Below, one piece after another: positions 6,427-14,157 of a stretch of 25,514 nucleotides of DNA (its first letter is position 1; each line of letters starts with the position of its first letter). The DNA is from Lachnospiraceae bacterium UBA7093. GTDB lineage: Bacteria > Bacillota > Clostridia > Lachnospirales > Lachnospiraceae. The notes beneath the pieces are model-generated. The model saw only the letters and a program-made list of their open reading frames with translations. It ran no database searches and was not told where the DNA came from. Location of the stretch: contig DKYT01000031.1 of assembly GCA_002492465.1 (NCBI GenBank), forward strand, positions 1-25,514, given 5' to 3'. Made by a program: the position numbers and the translations under genes.

Positions 6427-6666
6427 TTAAGCGGTTTCCATCATCAGATTTATGAAATCGGAAGCGTCCTTTTCATCTGTCAGATATAGATCGATTCCGT
6501 GTCCTTTAGCCGCTTCCTGCTTAAAAAACTGCTGGGCAACAGCGTTGTTTTTTAAGTCGTATGCCGGATGGGCGGAGCAGGACATATAGATCTGCCCACG
6601 GCTCTGACGTACCATTTCCATCATCTTTTCAGCGTTGGGAACCAATAAAAATCTAAGTTTCATCAT
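6427..6666 (-). CDS. Small HPr-like protein (tentative)
   Basis: A 79-residue protein, unrecognised with certainty. Its size and layout resemble divergent HPr-fold proteins: KLRFLLVPNAEKMMEMVRQS at the start, a middle strand-helix region (about 26-55), and the ending GIDLYLTDEKDASDFINLMM. The phospho-accepting histidine context of true HPr (G-x-H-A-R-P) is not present, although an A-H-P-A occurs at about 32-35. AAGGAGG lies before the ATG, and a minus-strand promoter (TTGTAA, 17 nt, TATGAT) lies at 6712-6740. Monocistronic, ended by the hairpin at 6349-6397. The gene is probably real; the function is open. Confidence 0.6.
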   Translation of the reverse strand: MMKLRFLLVPNAEKMMEMVRQSRGQIYMSCSAHPAYDLKNNAVAQQFFKQEAAKGHGIDLYLTDEKDASDFINLMMETA

Positions 6667-6711
6667 AATATCTCTCCTCCTTATTTTTTGTCTGTCTTGT
6701 TTTATACTGTA

Positions 6712-6740
6712 ATCATACCGCCCGATTTGCCTTATTACAA
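6712..6740 (-). promoter_or_regulatory. Probable promoter of the small minus-strand gene
   Basis: On the minus strand TTGTAA (6735-6740) and TATGAT (6712-6717) are exactly 17 nt apart, about 45 nt before the start codon. Confidence 0.5.
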
Positions 6741-6933
6741 TTCGATTTTAGACATATACTATAATAAAAACGACCAAACTAATATTTCCTGGTTGTGAGC
6801 GAGAAGATTTGGTGATATTCTGGTAAAAATCTCAAATGGGATGGGTATTTGTCGTTTTTGTACAAGAAAAAGCCGCCCTATTCTGTTAATATGGGAAAGT
6901 GATAATGAAATTGAGACAGAAAGGAAAAGATTT

Positions 6934-7956
6934 ATGATTGAGGTAAACCATATTTCAAAGGAATTTGTATCGCCTAAGAAATATCCGGGGCTTAAGGGAG
7001 CTGTCAGGGGCTTATTTTCCAATGAAAAGATTGTAAAGACCGCAGTGGACGACATTTCCTTTACCATAGATAAGGGCGAGATCGTGGGATATATCGGCAG
7101 CAATGGGGCAGGAAAGTCCACCACCATTAAAATGATGACAGGGATCTTAAATCCTACGAAAGGAAGCTGTAAGGTGGAGGGAATCGATCCCAGTAAAAAT
7201 CGCAGGGAGAACGCACAGAATATTGGCGTTGTATTCGGACAAAGGACACAGCTTTGGTGGGATCTTCCTTTAAGCGAGTCTTTTACCATATTGAAGGAAA
7301 TTTATAATGTGTCGGACCAGGAGTTTCAAAGCCAGATGGCGTTTTTGAACCGGGTTTTGGCGTTGCAGGATTTTTTTGACAGACCGGTACGGACCCTTTC
7401 CCTGGGACAGCGTATGCGCGCCGACCTGGGAGCGGCGCTGTTACATAATCCAAAGGTGCTTTATCTGGATGAGCCTACCATCGGATTGGATCTTGTGGTG
7501 AAGGACAACATTCGTGAGGCAATCCGGGAGATCAATGAAAAGTATCAGACTACGGTCATTCTGACCACCCATGACATCGGCGATATTGAAGAGCTTTGCA
7601 GCAGGATTATCATAATTGACCAGGGGAAAAAGATTTACGACGGTTCCCTTGCCCGTCTAAAGGATACCTATGGGAGCAGAAGGACTGTGTCCATGGAGAT
7701 CAAACAGCCGGAAAAGGCGAAGGAATTTCAGCTTGCCCGGGCGCTGGGGGTAAGGGAAGAAGATTGTACCGCCACCGTCGATCAGGAAAGCGGCACCTTG
7801 AACGTATCCTTTGACAGACATAAGCTGCAGGTTCCCCAGATTCTTGGAGCGGTTATGGAGCATATGGAAATCAAGGATGTGCGGATACAGGAAACGGAGC
7901 TTGCGCAGATTGTAAAGGAAATTTATAACCATGGCATGGGGGGAGAAGAAAAATGA
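6934..7956 (+). CDS. ABC-2 type exporter, ATP-binding subunit (COG4586-like)
   Basis: A 340-residue ATPase. Walker A is GSNGAGKS at 55-62, the signature is LSLGQ at 155-159, Walker B is VLYLDE at 175-180, and the switch histidine is in TTHD. The Q-loop region VVFGQRTQLWWDLP (about 99-112) is typical of the COG4586 group, which pairs with COG4587 and COG3694 permeases. The long C-terminal region after about 240 is the family's accessory domain. The start at 6934 has AAAGGA 8 nt upstream; an open extension back to 6841 lacks support. Its stop codon overlaps the next start (ATGA). It powers export of an unknown substrate. Confidence 0.9.
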   Translation: MIEVNHISKEFVSPKKYPGLKGAVRGLFSNEKIVKTAVDDISFTIDKGEIVGYIGSNGAGKSTTIKMMTGILNPTKGSCKVEGIDPSKNRRENAQNIGVVFGQRTQLWWDLPLSESFTILKEIYNVSDQEFQSQMAFLNRVLALQDFFDRPVRTLSLGQRMRADLGAALLHNPKVLYLDEPTIGLDLVVKDNIREAIREINEKYQTTVILTTHDIGDIEELCSRIIIIDQGKKIYDGSLARLKDTYGSRRTVSMEIKQPEKAKEFQLARALGVREEDCTATVDQESGTLNVSFDRHKLQVPQILGAVMEHMEIKDVRIQETELAQIVKEIYNHGMGGEEK

Positions 7957-8768
7957 TCAAGAGTCTGAAAATTTACCTCCCCTTTACCACCAATGAATTG
8001 AAAAGCAGACTGGCGTATAAGGGGGCGTTTTATGTTTTTATTCTGATCAGCCTGTTTGGCTCTTTTATCAGCTATTATCTGTGGATGGCTGTGTATGGAA
8101 GCACAGACCGGCAGATGCTGGGGGGATTGTCCCAAAAGGAAATGGTGGTCTATGTGTTTATGGCGTATGTCTCGTCTTTTATTGCCATATCTATCTCAGA
8201 CTGGGTCAGTGAAGACGTGGTCAAGGGCACAGTGGCAATGAATTTGATTAAGCCTATGGATTATCGGCTGAGTCTGATTTTTCGGGCGGCAGGCGTTATG
8301 GTCTATCGTTTCTTAGCGCCCAGCGTTTTTATATGGATTGGCATAGAGATCTATAAAGTGACGGTTTTGGGGCTTGCGCCTGTAACGGCAAGCCGGGTTT
8401 TATTGTATTTGCTTAGTTGTGCTATGAGCTTTTTGATTTATGTTTTGTTTGATTTTTGCTTTGGGATGATCGCTTTTTTTACTACTTATATTTTCGGGCT
8501 GATGATGGTGCAGGAGGCTTTGATGAAATTTTTGACGGGGCAGTTGATTCCCATCAGTTTCTTTCCGGAGGCGGCGCAAAAGGTGTTTGATTTTTTGCCC
8601 TTTTCTTCTATGGTCTACACGCCGGTTATGATTTATATGGGTAAGTATAGCGGGGAAATGCTGGTCTTTGCATTGCTCAGACAGGCAGTGTGGGTGGCAA
8701 TCCTTTATGGGCTGGGAAGCCTGATTTGGAAAAAGGTTACAAAACGGCTGGTGGTATTGGGAGGTTAA
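7953..8768 (+). CDS. ABC-2 type exporter permease (COG4587-like)
   Basis: A 271-residue membrane protein with six predicted helices: about 21-45, 60-78, 115-135, 145-172, 175-195 and 230-255. It starts by 4-bp overlap with the ATPase gene, so the two are translationally coupled. The early Y-K-G-A-F-Y motif and the conserved SISDWVSEDVVKGTVAMNLIKP segment (about 68-89) are typical of this permease group. It forms a heterodimeric channel with the next gene product. No substrate clue in the sequence. Confidence 0.87.
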   Translation: MIKSLKIYLPFTTNELKSRLAYKGAFYVFILISLFGSFISYYLWMAVYGSTDRQMLGGLSQKEMVVYVFMAYVSSFIAISISDWVSEDVVKGTVAMNLIKPMDYRLSLIFRAAGVMVYRFLAPSVFIWIGIEIYKVTVLGLAPVTASRVLLYLLSCAMSFLIYVLFDFCFGMIAFFTTYIFGLMMVQEALMKFLTGQLIPISFFPEAAQKVFDFLPFSSMVYTPVMIYMGKYSGEMLVFALLRQAVWVAILYGLGSLIWKKVTKRLVVLGG

Positions 8769-8770
8769 TG

Positions 8771-9568
8771 ATGAAATGGAAGCGTTATCTGCGTCTGTAC
8801 AGGGTTATGGTTACGCAGTTTATAAAATCGATTATGCAGTCAAAGGTAGATTTTTTCATGGGGCTGTTGGGATTTTTCTTCAATCAGATTCTCGGGATTG
8901 CTTTTTTATATCTGGTGTTTGAGCAGATTCCTTCCCTAAAAGGCTGGACGTTGGATCAGTTGATTTTTATTTACGGGTTTGCCCAGATTCCCCGGGGGAT
9001 TGACCATCTTTTCACCGATAATATATGGCTGATTGCCTGGCGGCAGGTGCGTAACGGGGACTTTGACCGTTATATGCTTCGCCCCATGAATCTCTTTTTT
9101 CAGGTGGTGTCGGAAAAGCTCCAGCCTGACGCCCTTGGAGAATTGCTGGTGGGAATCCTCCTGGTGGCGCGCTCCATGGCAAAGGGGATCGTGATCACGG
9201 ATGTGCCCCACGGCGTTTTGTTCATCCTGTCGGTGTTTGCGGGAGCTGTGATCTATACCTCAGTCAAGCTGTTTTTTGCCGCCCTTGCCTTCTGGATTAA
9301 GATCAGCGGTCCTTTTTTGCAGGTGGCGTATGAAATGGCGGATTTTGCAAAGTATCCTACGGAAATTTATGCAAAAGGGATTCGGTTTTTGATTACCTGG
9401 GTGGTTCCCTTTGCTTTTGTGGCGTATCTGCCTGCAAGTTATTTTCTGAAAAGTACAGTATCTCCTGGTGTGATTGGAATTGAATGGGGAATTGCGGTTG
9501 TTTTCTGGGGGATTGCCTATTGGGTGTTTGACAGAGGAACCCATGTGTATGAAAGCGCAGGAAACTGA
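8771..9568 (+). CDS. ABC-2 type exporter permease (COG3694-like)
   Basis: A 265-residue membrane protein, partner of the preceding permease. Family-type features are WRQVRNGDFDRYMLRPMNLFFQ (about 90-111), the ALAFWIKISGPF segment, and a last helix ending WVFDRGTHVYESAGN. The start is either of two adjacent ATG codons at 8768 or 8771; GGAGG at 8760-8764 sits 6 nt before the second, so 8771 was chosen. Frames upstream to 8690 overlap the preceding gene and are not needed. Six hydrophobic segments are visible. It completes a three-gene exporter operon. Confidence 0.87.
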   Translation: MKWKRYLRLYRVMVTQFIKSIMQSKVDFFMGLLGFFFNQILGIAFLYLVFEQIPSLKGWTLDQLIFIYGFAQIPRGIDHLFTDNIWLIAWRQVRNGDFDRYMLRPMNLFFQVVSEKLQPDALGELLVGILLVARSMAKGIVITDVPHGVLFILSVFAGAVIYTSVKLFFAALAFWIKISGPFLQVAYEMADFAKYPTEIYAKGIRFLITWVVPFAFVAYLPASYFLKSTVSPGVIGIEWGIAVVFWGIAYWVFDRGTHVYESAGN

Positions 9569-9688
9569 TTACAACAAATTTTAGAAAAAAGTAAAATTTT
9601 CCATAAAAAATGGCTTCTGCAACGTATATAAAGTAGTTATCATGAAAGAAAGATACAATACAGAGGGAGAAGTAAGGGAGGAGAGCTT

Positions 9689-11392
9689 ATGAAAAAGAAA
9701 GTGGTTGCGGTAATTTTAAGCCTTTCGCTGGCAGCAGGAATGTTTGCCGGCTGTGGAAGAAAGGATTCGTCCTCTACAGAAGCGCCTTCGGATGCAGGTT
9801 ATTATGACACGACGGAGGCAGCGGTAGAAACTGAGGAGGCGGAAGCTGCGGCGGAGGAGCCATATGAAGAGCCGGTTGAAGCGGGGGACATGGCAAGACC
9901 GGAAAGGGAAGAGAAAAGCTATGCGGCGTCCTGCTATAACTTCGACTGGTCTACGGTAAATACCGAAGAATACAGTAAATGGGAGGAAAAAGGCTTTTCC
10001 TCTGTTATGCGGGAGCCTTTGTCCACCTTTTCGGCGGACGTGGATACGGCATCCTACAGTAATCTGCGAAGAATGATTACAGACGGCTATTGGCTTGAGG
10101 ATATTCCCAAGGGAGCTGTCAGGATAGAGGAAATGCTGAATTATTTTACATATGACTATAAGGAGCCGAAAGGGAGCGAACCTTTTGGCGTAACCACCGT
10201 GCTTGGTAAATGTCCCTGGAACCAGGAGGCGGAGCTTTTGATGGTAGGGCTGAAAACCCAGGAGATTGATTACGCCCAGGCGCCGCCTTCCAATTTGGTA
10301 TTTTTGCTGGACGTTTCCGGTTCTATGGGAGATCAAGATAAGCTTCCTCTTCTGCAGGAGGCGTTCGGAATTCTTGCTGAAAATCTTACAGATAAGGACA
10401 GAATATCTATTGTAACCTATGCTTCGGAGGACCGGGTGGTTCTGGAGGGCGTAAAAGGCGATAAAACCCGTAAGATCCGGAGGGCGTTGAACAATCTTGA
10501 GGCGGGCGGCGGCACTTATGGAAGCAGAGGAATTGAAACCGCTTACAGAATTGCGGAGGAGAATTTCATTGAAGGCGGCAACAACCGTATCATCCTTGCA
10601 ACGGACGGTGATTTGAATATTGGCATGACTACGGAGGAGGAACTGGAGGAGTTGATTAGCGAAAAGCGGGAGTCGGGCATATTCCTCTCCGTTTTGGGCT
10701 TTGGAACAGGGAATATTAAGGATAATAAGATGGAAACCCTGGCGGATAAGGGGAATGGAAACTATGCCTACATCGATTGTCTGCGGGAGGCAAAGCGTGT
10801 GCTGCAGGATGAAATGACGGCAACTCTTCTGACCATCTGCAAGGATGTAAAATTTCAGGTAGAGTTTAACCCTGCCGTAGTTTCAGAGTACAGGCTGGTG
10901 GGGTATGAAAACAGAGCGCTCGCAAAAGAGGATTTTGCCGACGATACCAAGGATGCCGGCGAGATTGGCGCAGGGCACAGCGTTACGGCGCTTTACGAAC
11001 TGATTTTAAAGGATCCTCTTGCGGCATTAAGCCAGGAGGAAATCGGCAGTTTAAAATATGGAGATAACTATCAAGAAGAATTAGAAGCTTCTGGGAATAC
11101 AAGTAGAGCAATGGAAGAAGAATGGCTGACCATCAGCGTACGTTACAAAAAACCTGCCGAAGATACCAGCAATTTATTGCAGTATCCCGTCAGCTTTGAC
11201 AGCTATGCGAACCAGCCCGGGGAAGATTTTTGCTTTGCAGCGGCAGTAGCAGAATTTGGACTGCTTGCCTCTCACAGCGATTATCCCGAGAACGCCTCTG
11301 CGGAGCATGTATTATCTGTGCTCGATAAACTGGATCTGGAGGATGATGAGTATAAAGAAGAGTTCAAAGAGTTGGTGGAGGAAGTGAAATAG
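9689..11392 (+). CDS. Lipoprotein with von Willebrand factor A domain (YfbK family)
   Basis: A 567-residue surface lipoprotein. The signal peptide MKKKVVAVILSLSLAAGMFA leads to Cys22 (lipobox F-A-G-C). An acidic low-complexity linker follows (about 27-75). The YfbK N-terminal region (FSADVDTASYSNLRRMI, about 114-130) precedes a vWA domain with a complete metal site: D-V-S-G-S at 208-212, Thr276 and TDGD at 305-308. The C-terminal part (about 385-560) matches the DUF3520-type ending. vWA domains bind protein partners through the metal; partner unknown. GGGAGG precedes the ATG. The gene stands alone after the exporter and ends at the giant inverted repeat C, which probably terminates its transcript. 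Confidence 0.9.
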   Translation: MKKKVVAVILSLSLAAGMFAGCGRKDSSSTEAPSDAGYYDTTEAAVETEEAEAAAEEPYEEPVEAGDMARPEREEKSYAASCYNFDWSTVNTEEYSKWEEKGFSSVMREPLSTFSADVDTASYSNLRRMITDGYWLEDIPKGAVRIEEMLNYFTYDYKEPKGSEPFGVTTVLGKCPWNQEAELLMVGLKTQEIDYAQAPPSNLVFLLDVSGSMGDQDKLPLLQEAFGILAENLTDKDRISIVTYASEDRVVLEGVKGDKTRKIRRALNNLEAGGGTYGSRGIETAYRIAEENFIEGGNNRIILATDGDLNIGMTTEEELEELISEKRESGIFLSVLGFGTGNIKDNKMETLADKGNGNYAYIDCLREAKRVLQDEMTATLLTICKDVKFQVEFNPAVVSEYRLVGYENRALAKEDFADDTKDAGEIGAGHSVTALYELILKDPLAALSQEEIGSLKYGDNYQEELEASGNTSRAMEEEWLTISVRYKKPAEDTSNLLQYPVSFDSYANQPGEDFCFAAAVAEFGLLASHSDYPENASAEHVLSVLDKLDLEDDEYKEEFKELVEEVK

Positions 11393-11414
11393 AGGGAATT
11401 GTGTAAGAGCGGGG

Positions 11415-11664
11415 CAAAAGCCCTGGTTCATCCTACCGTCCGGTAGATTGCAAAAAAGAATTTGTGGGCACTCCATTGCACCTGGCATTCCGATGAGCCT
11501 CTAAAGCGAAAATCGTGTTCAGCATGGGCTTCCACAATTTTTGAGTCCAATAAGCCGGCTCGCAAAGCGTGTCGGCGTTTGGTCTTATCTCCATGGTGCA
11601 AAAGTCGTTTCCACAAGCTTCTTTTTTGCAATCTACCGGACGGCAGGATGAACCAGGGCTTTTG
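11415..11664. repeat. Giant inverted repeat C (53-54-bp arms, structured core)
   Basis: The left arm (11415-11467) is the reverse complement of the right arm (11611-11664) except for one transition (A11435 against a C) and a one-base indel near the inner end. The 143-nt core can fold into two inner hairpins: one around CGAAAATCG closed by AGCC/GGCT, and GCCG-gct-CGC-aaa-GCG-tgt-CGGC. TTGCACC/GGTGCAA extend the arm helix inward. The arms contain a nested palindrome (CTACCG-tc-CGGTAG) in the left copy. The right arm runs into TTTTGTTTTATTT, so on the plus strand the whole structure could be the terminator of the vWA gene. The core shares no obvious sequence with elements A and B, but the plan is the same. 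No protein-coding content is credible. Confidence 0.85.
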
Positions 11665-11686
11665 TTTTATTTACATAACATCACAT

Positions 11687-11782
11687 TTCCCTCATGATTT
11701 TGCATTAAAATAGTATAATTCGCTCATTTTTTGTTGCACTTGGCAAATAATTCCCTCATTTTTTTGTAATTCGGTTGTATTA
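11687..11782. promoter_or_regulatory. Three iteron-like repeats with 32-bp period
   Basis: TTCCCTCAT at 11687, TTCGCTCAT at 11719 and TTCCCTCAT at 11751 start exactly 32 bp apart. Each is followed by a T-rich run, and each 32-bp unit ends in an A/T trinucleotide (TAA, TAA, TTA). Three helical turns between sites would place a bound protein on one face of the DNA. They lie just upstream of the promoter of the AAA/DUF4143 gene. Confidence 0.6.
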
Positions 11783-11803
11783 TCAGGAAAAACAGCATAT
11801 ACT
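11775..11803 (+). promoter_or_regulatory. Probable promoter of the AAA/DUF4143 gene
   Basis: TTGTAT (11775-11780) and TATACT (11798-11803) are 17 nt apart, about 30 nt before the start codon. The -35 box overlaps the end of the third 32-bp repeat. Confidence 0.5.
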
Positions 11804-11832
11804 AATGGTAGAAATTTGAGGGAGAGAATGCC

Positions 11833-13197
11833 ATGATTTATTTGAAGCGAAAAATAGATGACTTTTTAAGGGAATGGAAATCCGGCGAAGAGAGGAAACC
11901 GGTTATTGTAAAAGGACCAAGGCAGATTGGGAAAACGGAATCCATCAGGAGATTTGGGGAAGAGAATTATGAGAATGTGGTGGAAATCAATTTTGTGGAG
12001 GAGCCTAAATATAAGCTGATTGTTGTAGATGGATATAAAACTTCGGATTTGATTAAAAATATTTCCCGTATAGATCCATCTAAAAAATTTGAGGAAGGAA
12101 AAACTCTTATATTTTTTGATGAATTGCAGGAATTTTCGGAGATAGCTACGGCGCTTAAATTTTTTTCCATAGACGGAAGATTTGACGTAATATGCAGCGG
12201 TTCCATGCTGGGGATTCATTACAGCAGGATTGAAAGTAACAGCGTCGGCTATAAGATAGATTATGAAATGCATTCTCTTGATTTTGAAGAATTTTTATGG
12301 GCAAAAGGATATGGCGCTGATTTTGTGGAGGAACTGCTTGCCCATATGGTGGATTTGTCTCCGTTCAATGAGGTGGATTTGTCCGTATGCAGCGGGTTGT
12401 TTCTTGACTTTTGTATTCTGGGCGGGATGCCCGCTGTGGTGAGAGAATATATTTTGAAAGAAACATTTGAAGGTTCTCTTTCCATTCAAAGGCAGCTCCT
12501 TGCCGATTATGAAGAGGATGTGAGAAAATATGCAGAGGGCATGGATCAGGCAAGGATTTTAAATGTGTTTCGCCAGATTCCAATGCAGTTGGCGAAGGAT
12601 AATAAGAAATTTCAAATTTCCAAGGTGGCTCCCGGGGCACGGTTTAAGGATTACAGAGGATGCATTGAATGGCTTTCGGATGCGGGAATGATTCAGGTAT
12701 GCTATTGCATGAACTATCCCGAGCTGCCTCTAAAAGGGAATTTTGACGAGACAAAGTACAAAATCTACTTTGCAGATAGCGGGATGCTGGTTGCAATGCT
12801 GGATGAGGAAGCCCAGGAGGATTTGCGGGCGAATCGGAATATGGGGGTTTATAAGGGCGCTTTATATGAAAATATAGTGGGAGAAGCGCTGGTGAAAAGC
12901 GGATATGGACTGTATTATTATAAGCGGGAGGATTCCACATTGGCGGAGGATTTTTTCGTGCGGACGGCGGAGGATCTGATTCCCATTGAGGTAAAAGCGG
13001 TAAACGGGCGGGCAAAATCCCTGAGAACCCTGATAAGCAGCGACAAGTATGAGGATATTCATTATGGAATTAAATTAACCGGCGGCAATATTGGCTATGA
13101 TAATAAAATATATACCTTTCCCTATTTTTGCAGCTTTCTGCTGAAAAGGTATCTGAGAAATATGCAAAAGGTGAAAAAGTTAAAAGAAGACTTATAG
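11833..13197 (+). CDS. AAA family ATPase with DUF4143 domain
   Basis: A 454-residue protein of the AAA_14/DUF4143 type. Walker A is GPRQIGKT at 28-35 and Walker B is TLIFFDELQE at 91-100, followed by the sensor-like FDVICSGSMLG. The C-terminal DUF4143 region (about 215-440) includes YKGALYENIVGEALVKSG and a PD-(D/E)XK nuclease-like core (AEDFFVRTAEDL, then IPIEVKA at about 384-389). Such proteins are abundant in gut anaerobes in variable copy number; their function is unproven, with proposals ranging from regulation to DNA processing. GAGGGAGAG precedes the ATG. It is a single-gene transcript with its own promoter, a 32-bp repeat array upstream, and a terminator downstream. Confidence 0.88.
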   Translation: MIYLKRKIDDFLREWKSGEERKPVIVKGPRQIGKTESIRRFGEENYENVVEINFVEEPKYKLIVVDGYKTSDLIKNISRIDPSKKFEEGKTLIFFDELQEFSEIATALKFFSIDGRFDVICSGSMLGIHYSRIESNSVGYKIDYEMHSLDFEEFLWAKGYGADFVEELLAHMVDLSPFNEVDLSVCSGLFLDFCILGGMPAVVREYILKETFEGSLSIQRQLLADYEEDVRKYAEGMDQARILNVFRQIPMQLAKDNKKFQISKVAPGARFKDYRGCIEWLSDAGMIQVCYCMNYPELPLKGNFDETKYKIYFADSGMLVAMLDEEAQEDLRANRNMGVYKGALYENIVGEALVKSGYGLYYYKREDSTLAEDFFVRTAEDLIPIEVKAVNGRAKSLRTLISSDKYEDIHYGIKLTGGNIGYDNKIYTFPYFCSFLLKRYLRNMQKVKKLKEDL

Positions 13198-13204
13198 GTA
13201 TGGG

Positions 13205-13251
13205 CAGCGTCGTTTCCTTGAAATTTATATAAGGAAATTGACGCTGTTTTT
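13205..13251 (+). terminator. Terminator after the AAA/DUF4143 gene
   Basis: CAGCGTC-g-TTTCCTT (13205-13219) pairs with AAGGAAA-tt-GACGCTG (13231-13246) and is followed by TTTTTC. Confidence 0.82.
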
Positions 13252-13371
13252 CAATCTTTAGATAAAATTAAGAAATTTTTATGCTATATTGTAATTTTTT
13301 CCCCATATACTTCGTTATAATATGCGGGAAAACATTTCGGGACAAAAAATGATCTTTTGATGAAATAAGTC

Positions 13372-13411
13372 TTGACAAATGTTGTTCTAGTTATATAATA
13401 CAATAGTACAA
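13372..13411 (+). promoter_or_regulatory. Promoter of the MacAB-like operon with overlapping inverted repeat
   Basis: TTGACA (13372-13377) and TATAAT (13394-13399) are 16 nt apart. TTGTTCTA (13382-13389) and TAGTACAA (13404-13411) form an inverted repeat (7 of 8 pairs) around the -10 box, in the position of a repressor operator. GntR/YtrA-type regulators bind such sites, but no regulator gene is adjacent. Confidence 0.7.
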
Positions 13412-13435
13412 ATAAAACGAGGAGCGTTTGGACGG

Positions 13436-14131
13436 ATGAATGAATTAATTGAGATCCGGGATATGTGTAAAGTTTATAATCCGGGAGAAAATGAGGTTCG
13501 TGCATTGGACCATGTGAATTTAAGGATCGATAAAAATGAATTTGTGGCGATCATTGGACAGTCAGGCTCCGGTAAATCTACCCTGATGAATATGCTGGGA
13601 TGCCTGGATGTGCCCTCCAGCGGTACGTACATATTAAATGGACAGGATGTTTCAGGCTTAACGGACGATGATCTGTCGGATATCAGAAACAGAGAGATTG
13701 GGTTTATTTTCCAGGGGTTTAATCTGATCTCAGGGTTGACGGCGCTGGAGAATGTGGAGCTTCCTCTGATATACCGTGGCGTGGGTAAGAAAGAGAGGAT
13801 ACAGCTGTCCAAGACGGCGCTGGAAAAGGTGGGATTGAAGGCAAGAATGGAACATAAGCCTTCGGAAATGAGCGGCGGGCAGCAGCAAAGAGTCGCCATA
13901 GCAAGGGCGATCGCCCAGGCGCCTCCGGTGATTCTTGCAGATGAGCCTACTGGAAATCTGGATTCCGGATCCACAAGGGAAATTATGGAAATTTTGAAGG
14001 GACTCCATGCGGAGGGCAGAACGGTAATACTCATCACCCATGATAACGAGATTGCCGCCAGGGCAAAGCGTATCATACGAATTATGGACGGTAAGATCGT
14101 AGACGATATCATAAATCAGCAGGAAATATAA
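13436..14131 (+). CDS. ABC transporter ATP-binding protein, MacB/LolD type
   Basis: A 231-residue ATPase of the MacB/LolD group. Walker A is GQSGSGKS at 41-48, the LolD-type MLGCLDVPSSGTYILNG follows, the signature MSGGQQQR is at about 144-151 and Walker B with VILADEPTGNLDSG at about 164-177. These ATPases drive mechanotransmission by FtsX-fold permeases rather than substrate translocation through the membrane. The gene leads a three-gene operon with an adaptor (27 bp downstream) and a permease. The GAGGAG site is about 11 nt before the ATG, a slightly long spacing. Confidence 0.93.
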   Translation: MNELIEIRDMCKVYNPGENEVRALDHVNLRIDKNEFVAIIGQSGSGKSTLMNMLGCLDVPSSGTYILNGQDVSGLTDDDLSDIRNREIGFIFQGFNLISGLTALENVELPLIYRGVGKKERIQLSKTALEKVGLKARMEHKPSEMSGGQQQRVAIARAIAQAPPVILADEPTGNLDSGSTREIMEILKGLHAEGRTVILITHDNEIAARAKRIIRIMDGKIVDDIINQQEI

Positions 14132-14157
14132 CGGATTATTTGTGGGAGGAAAAGAAT

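Noticed and set aside
11428..11713. Open frames on both strands across inverted repeat C
   Set aside because: They owe their length to the palindrome; there is no ribosome binding site or recognisable protein, and both strands give equally open frames.
13474..14112. Long minus-strand frame opposite the MacB-like ATPase
   Set aside because: It is a codon-bias shadow of a clear ABC ATPase gene with Walker motifs.
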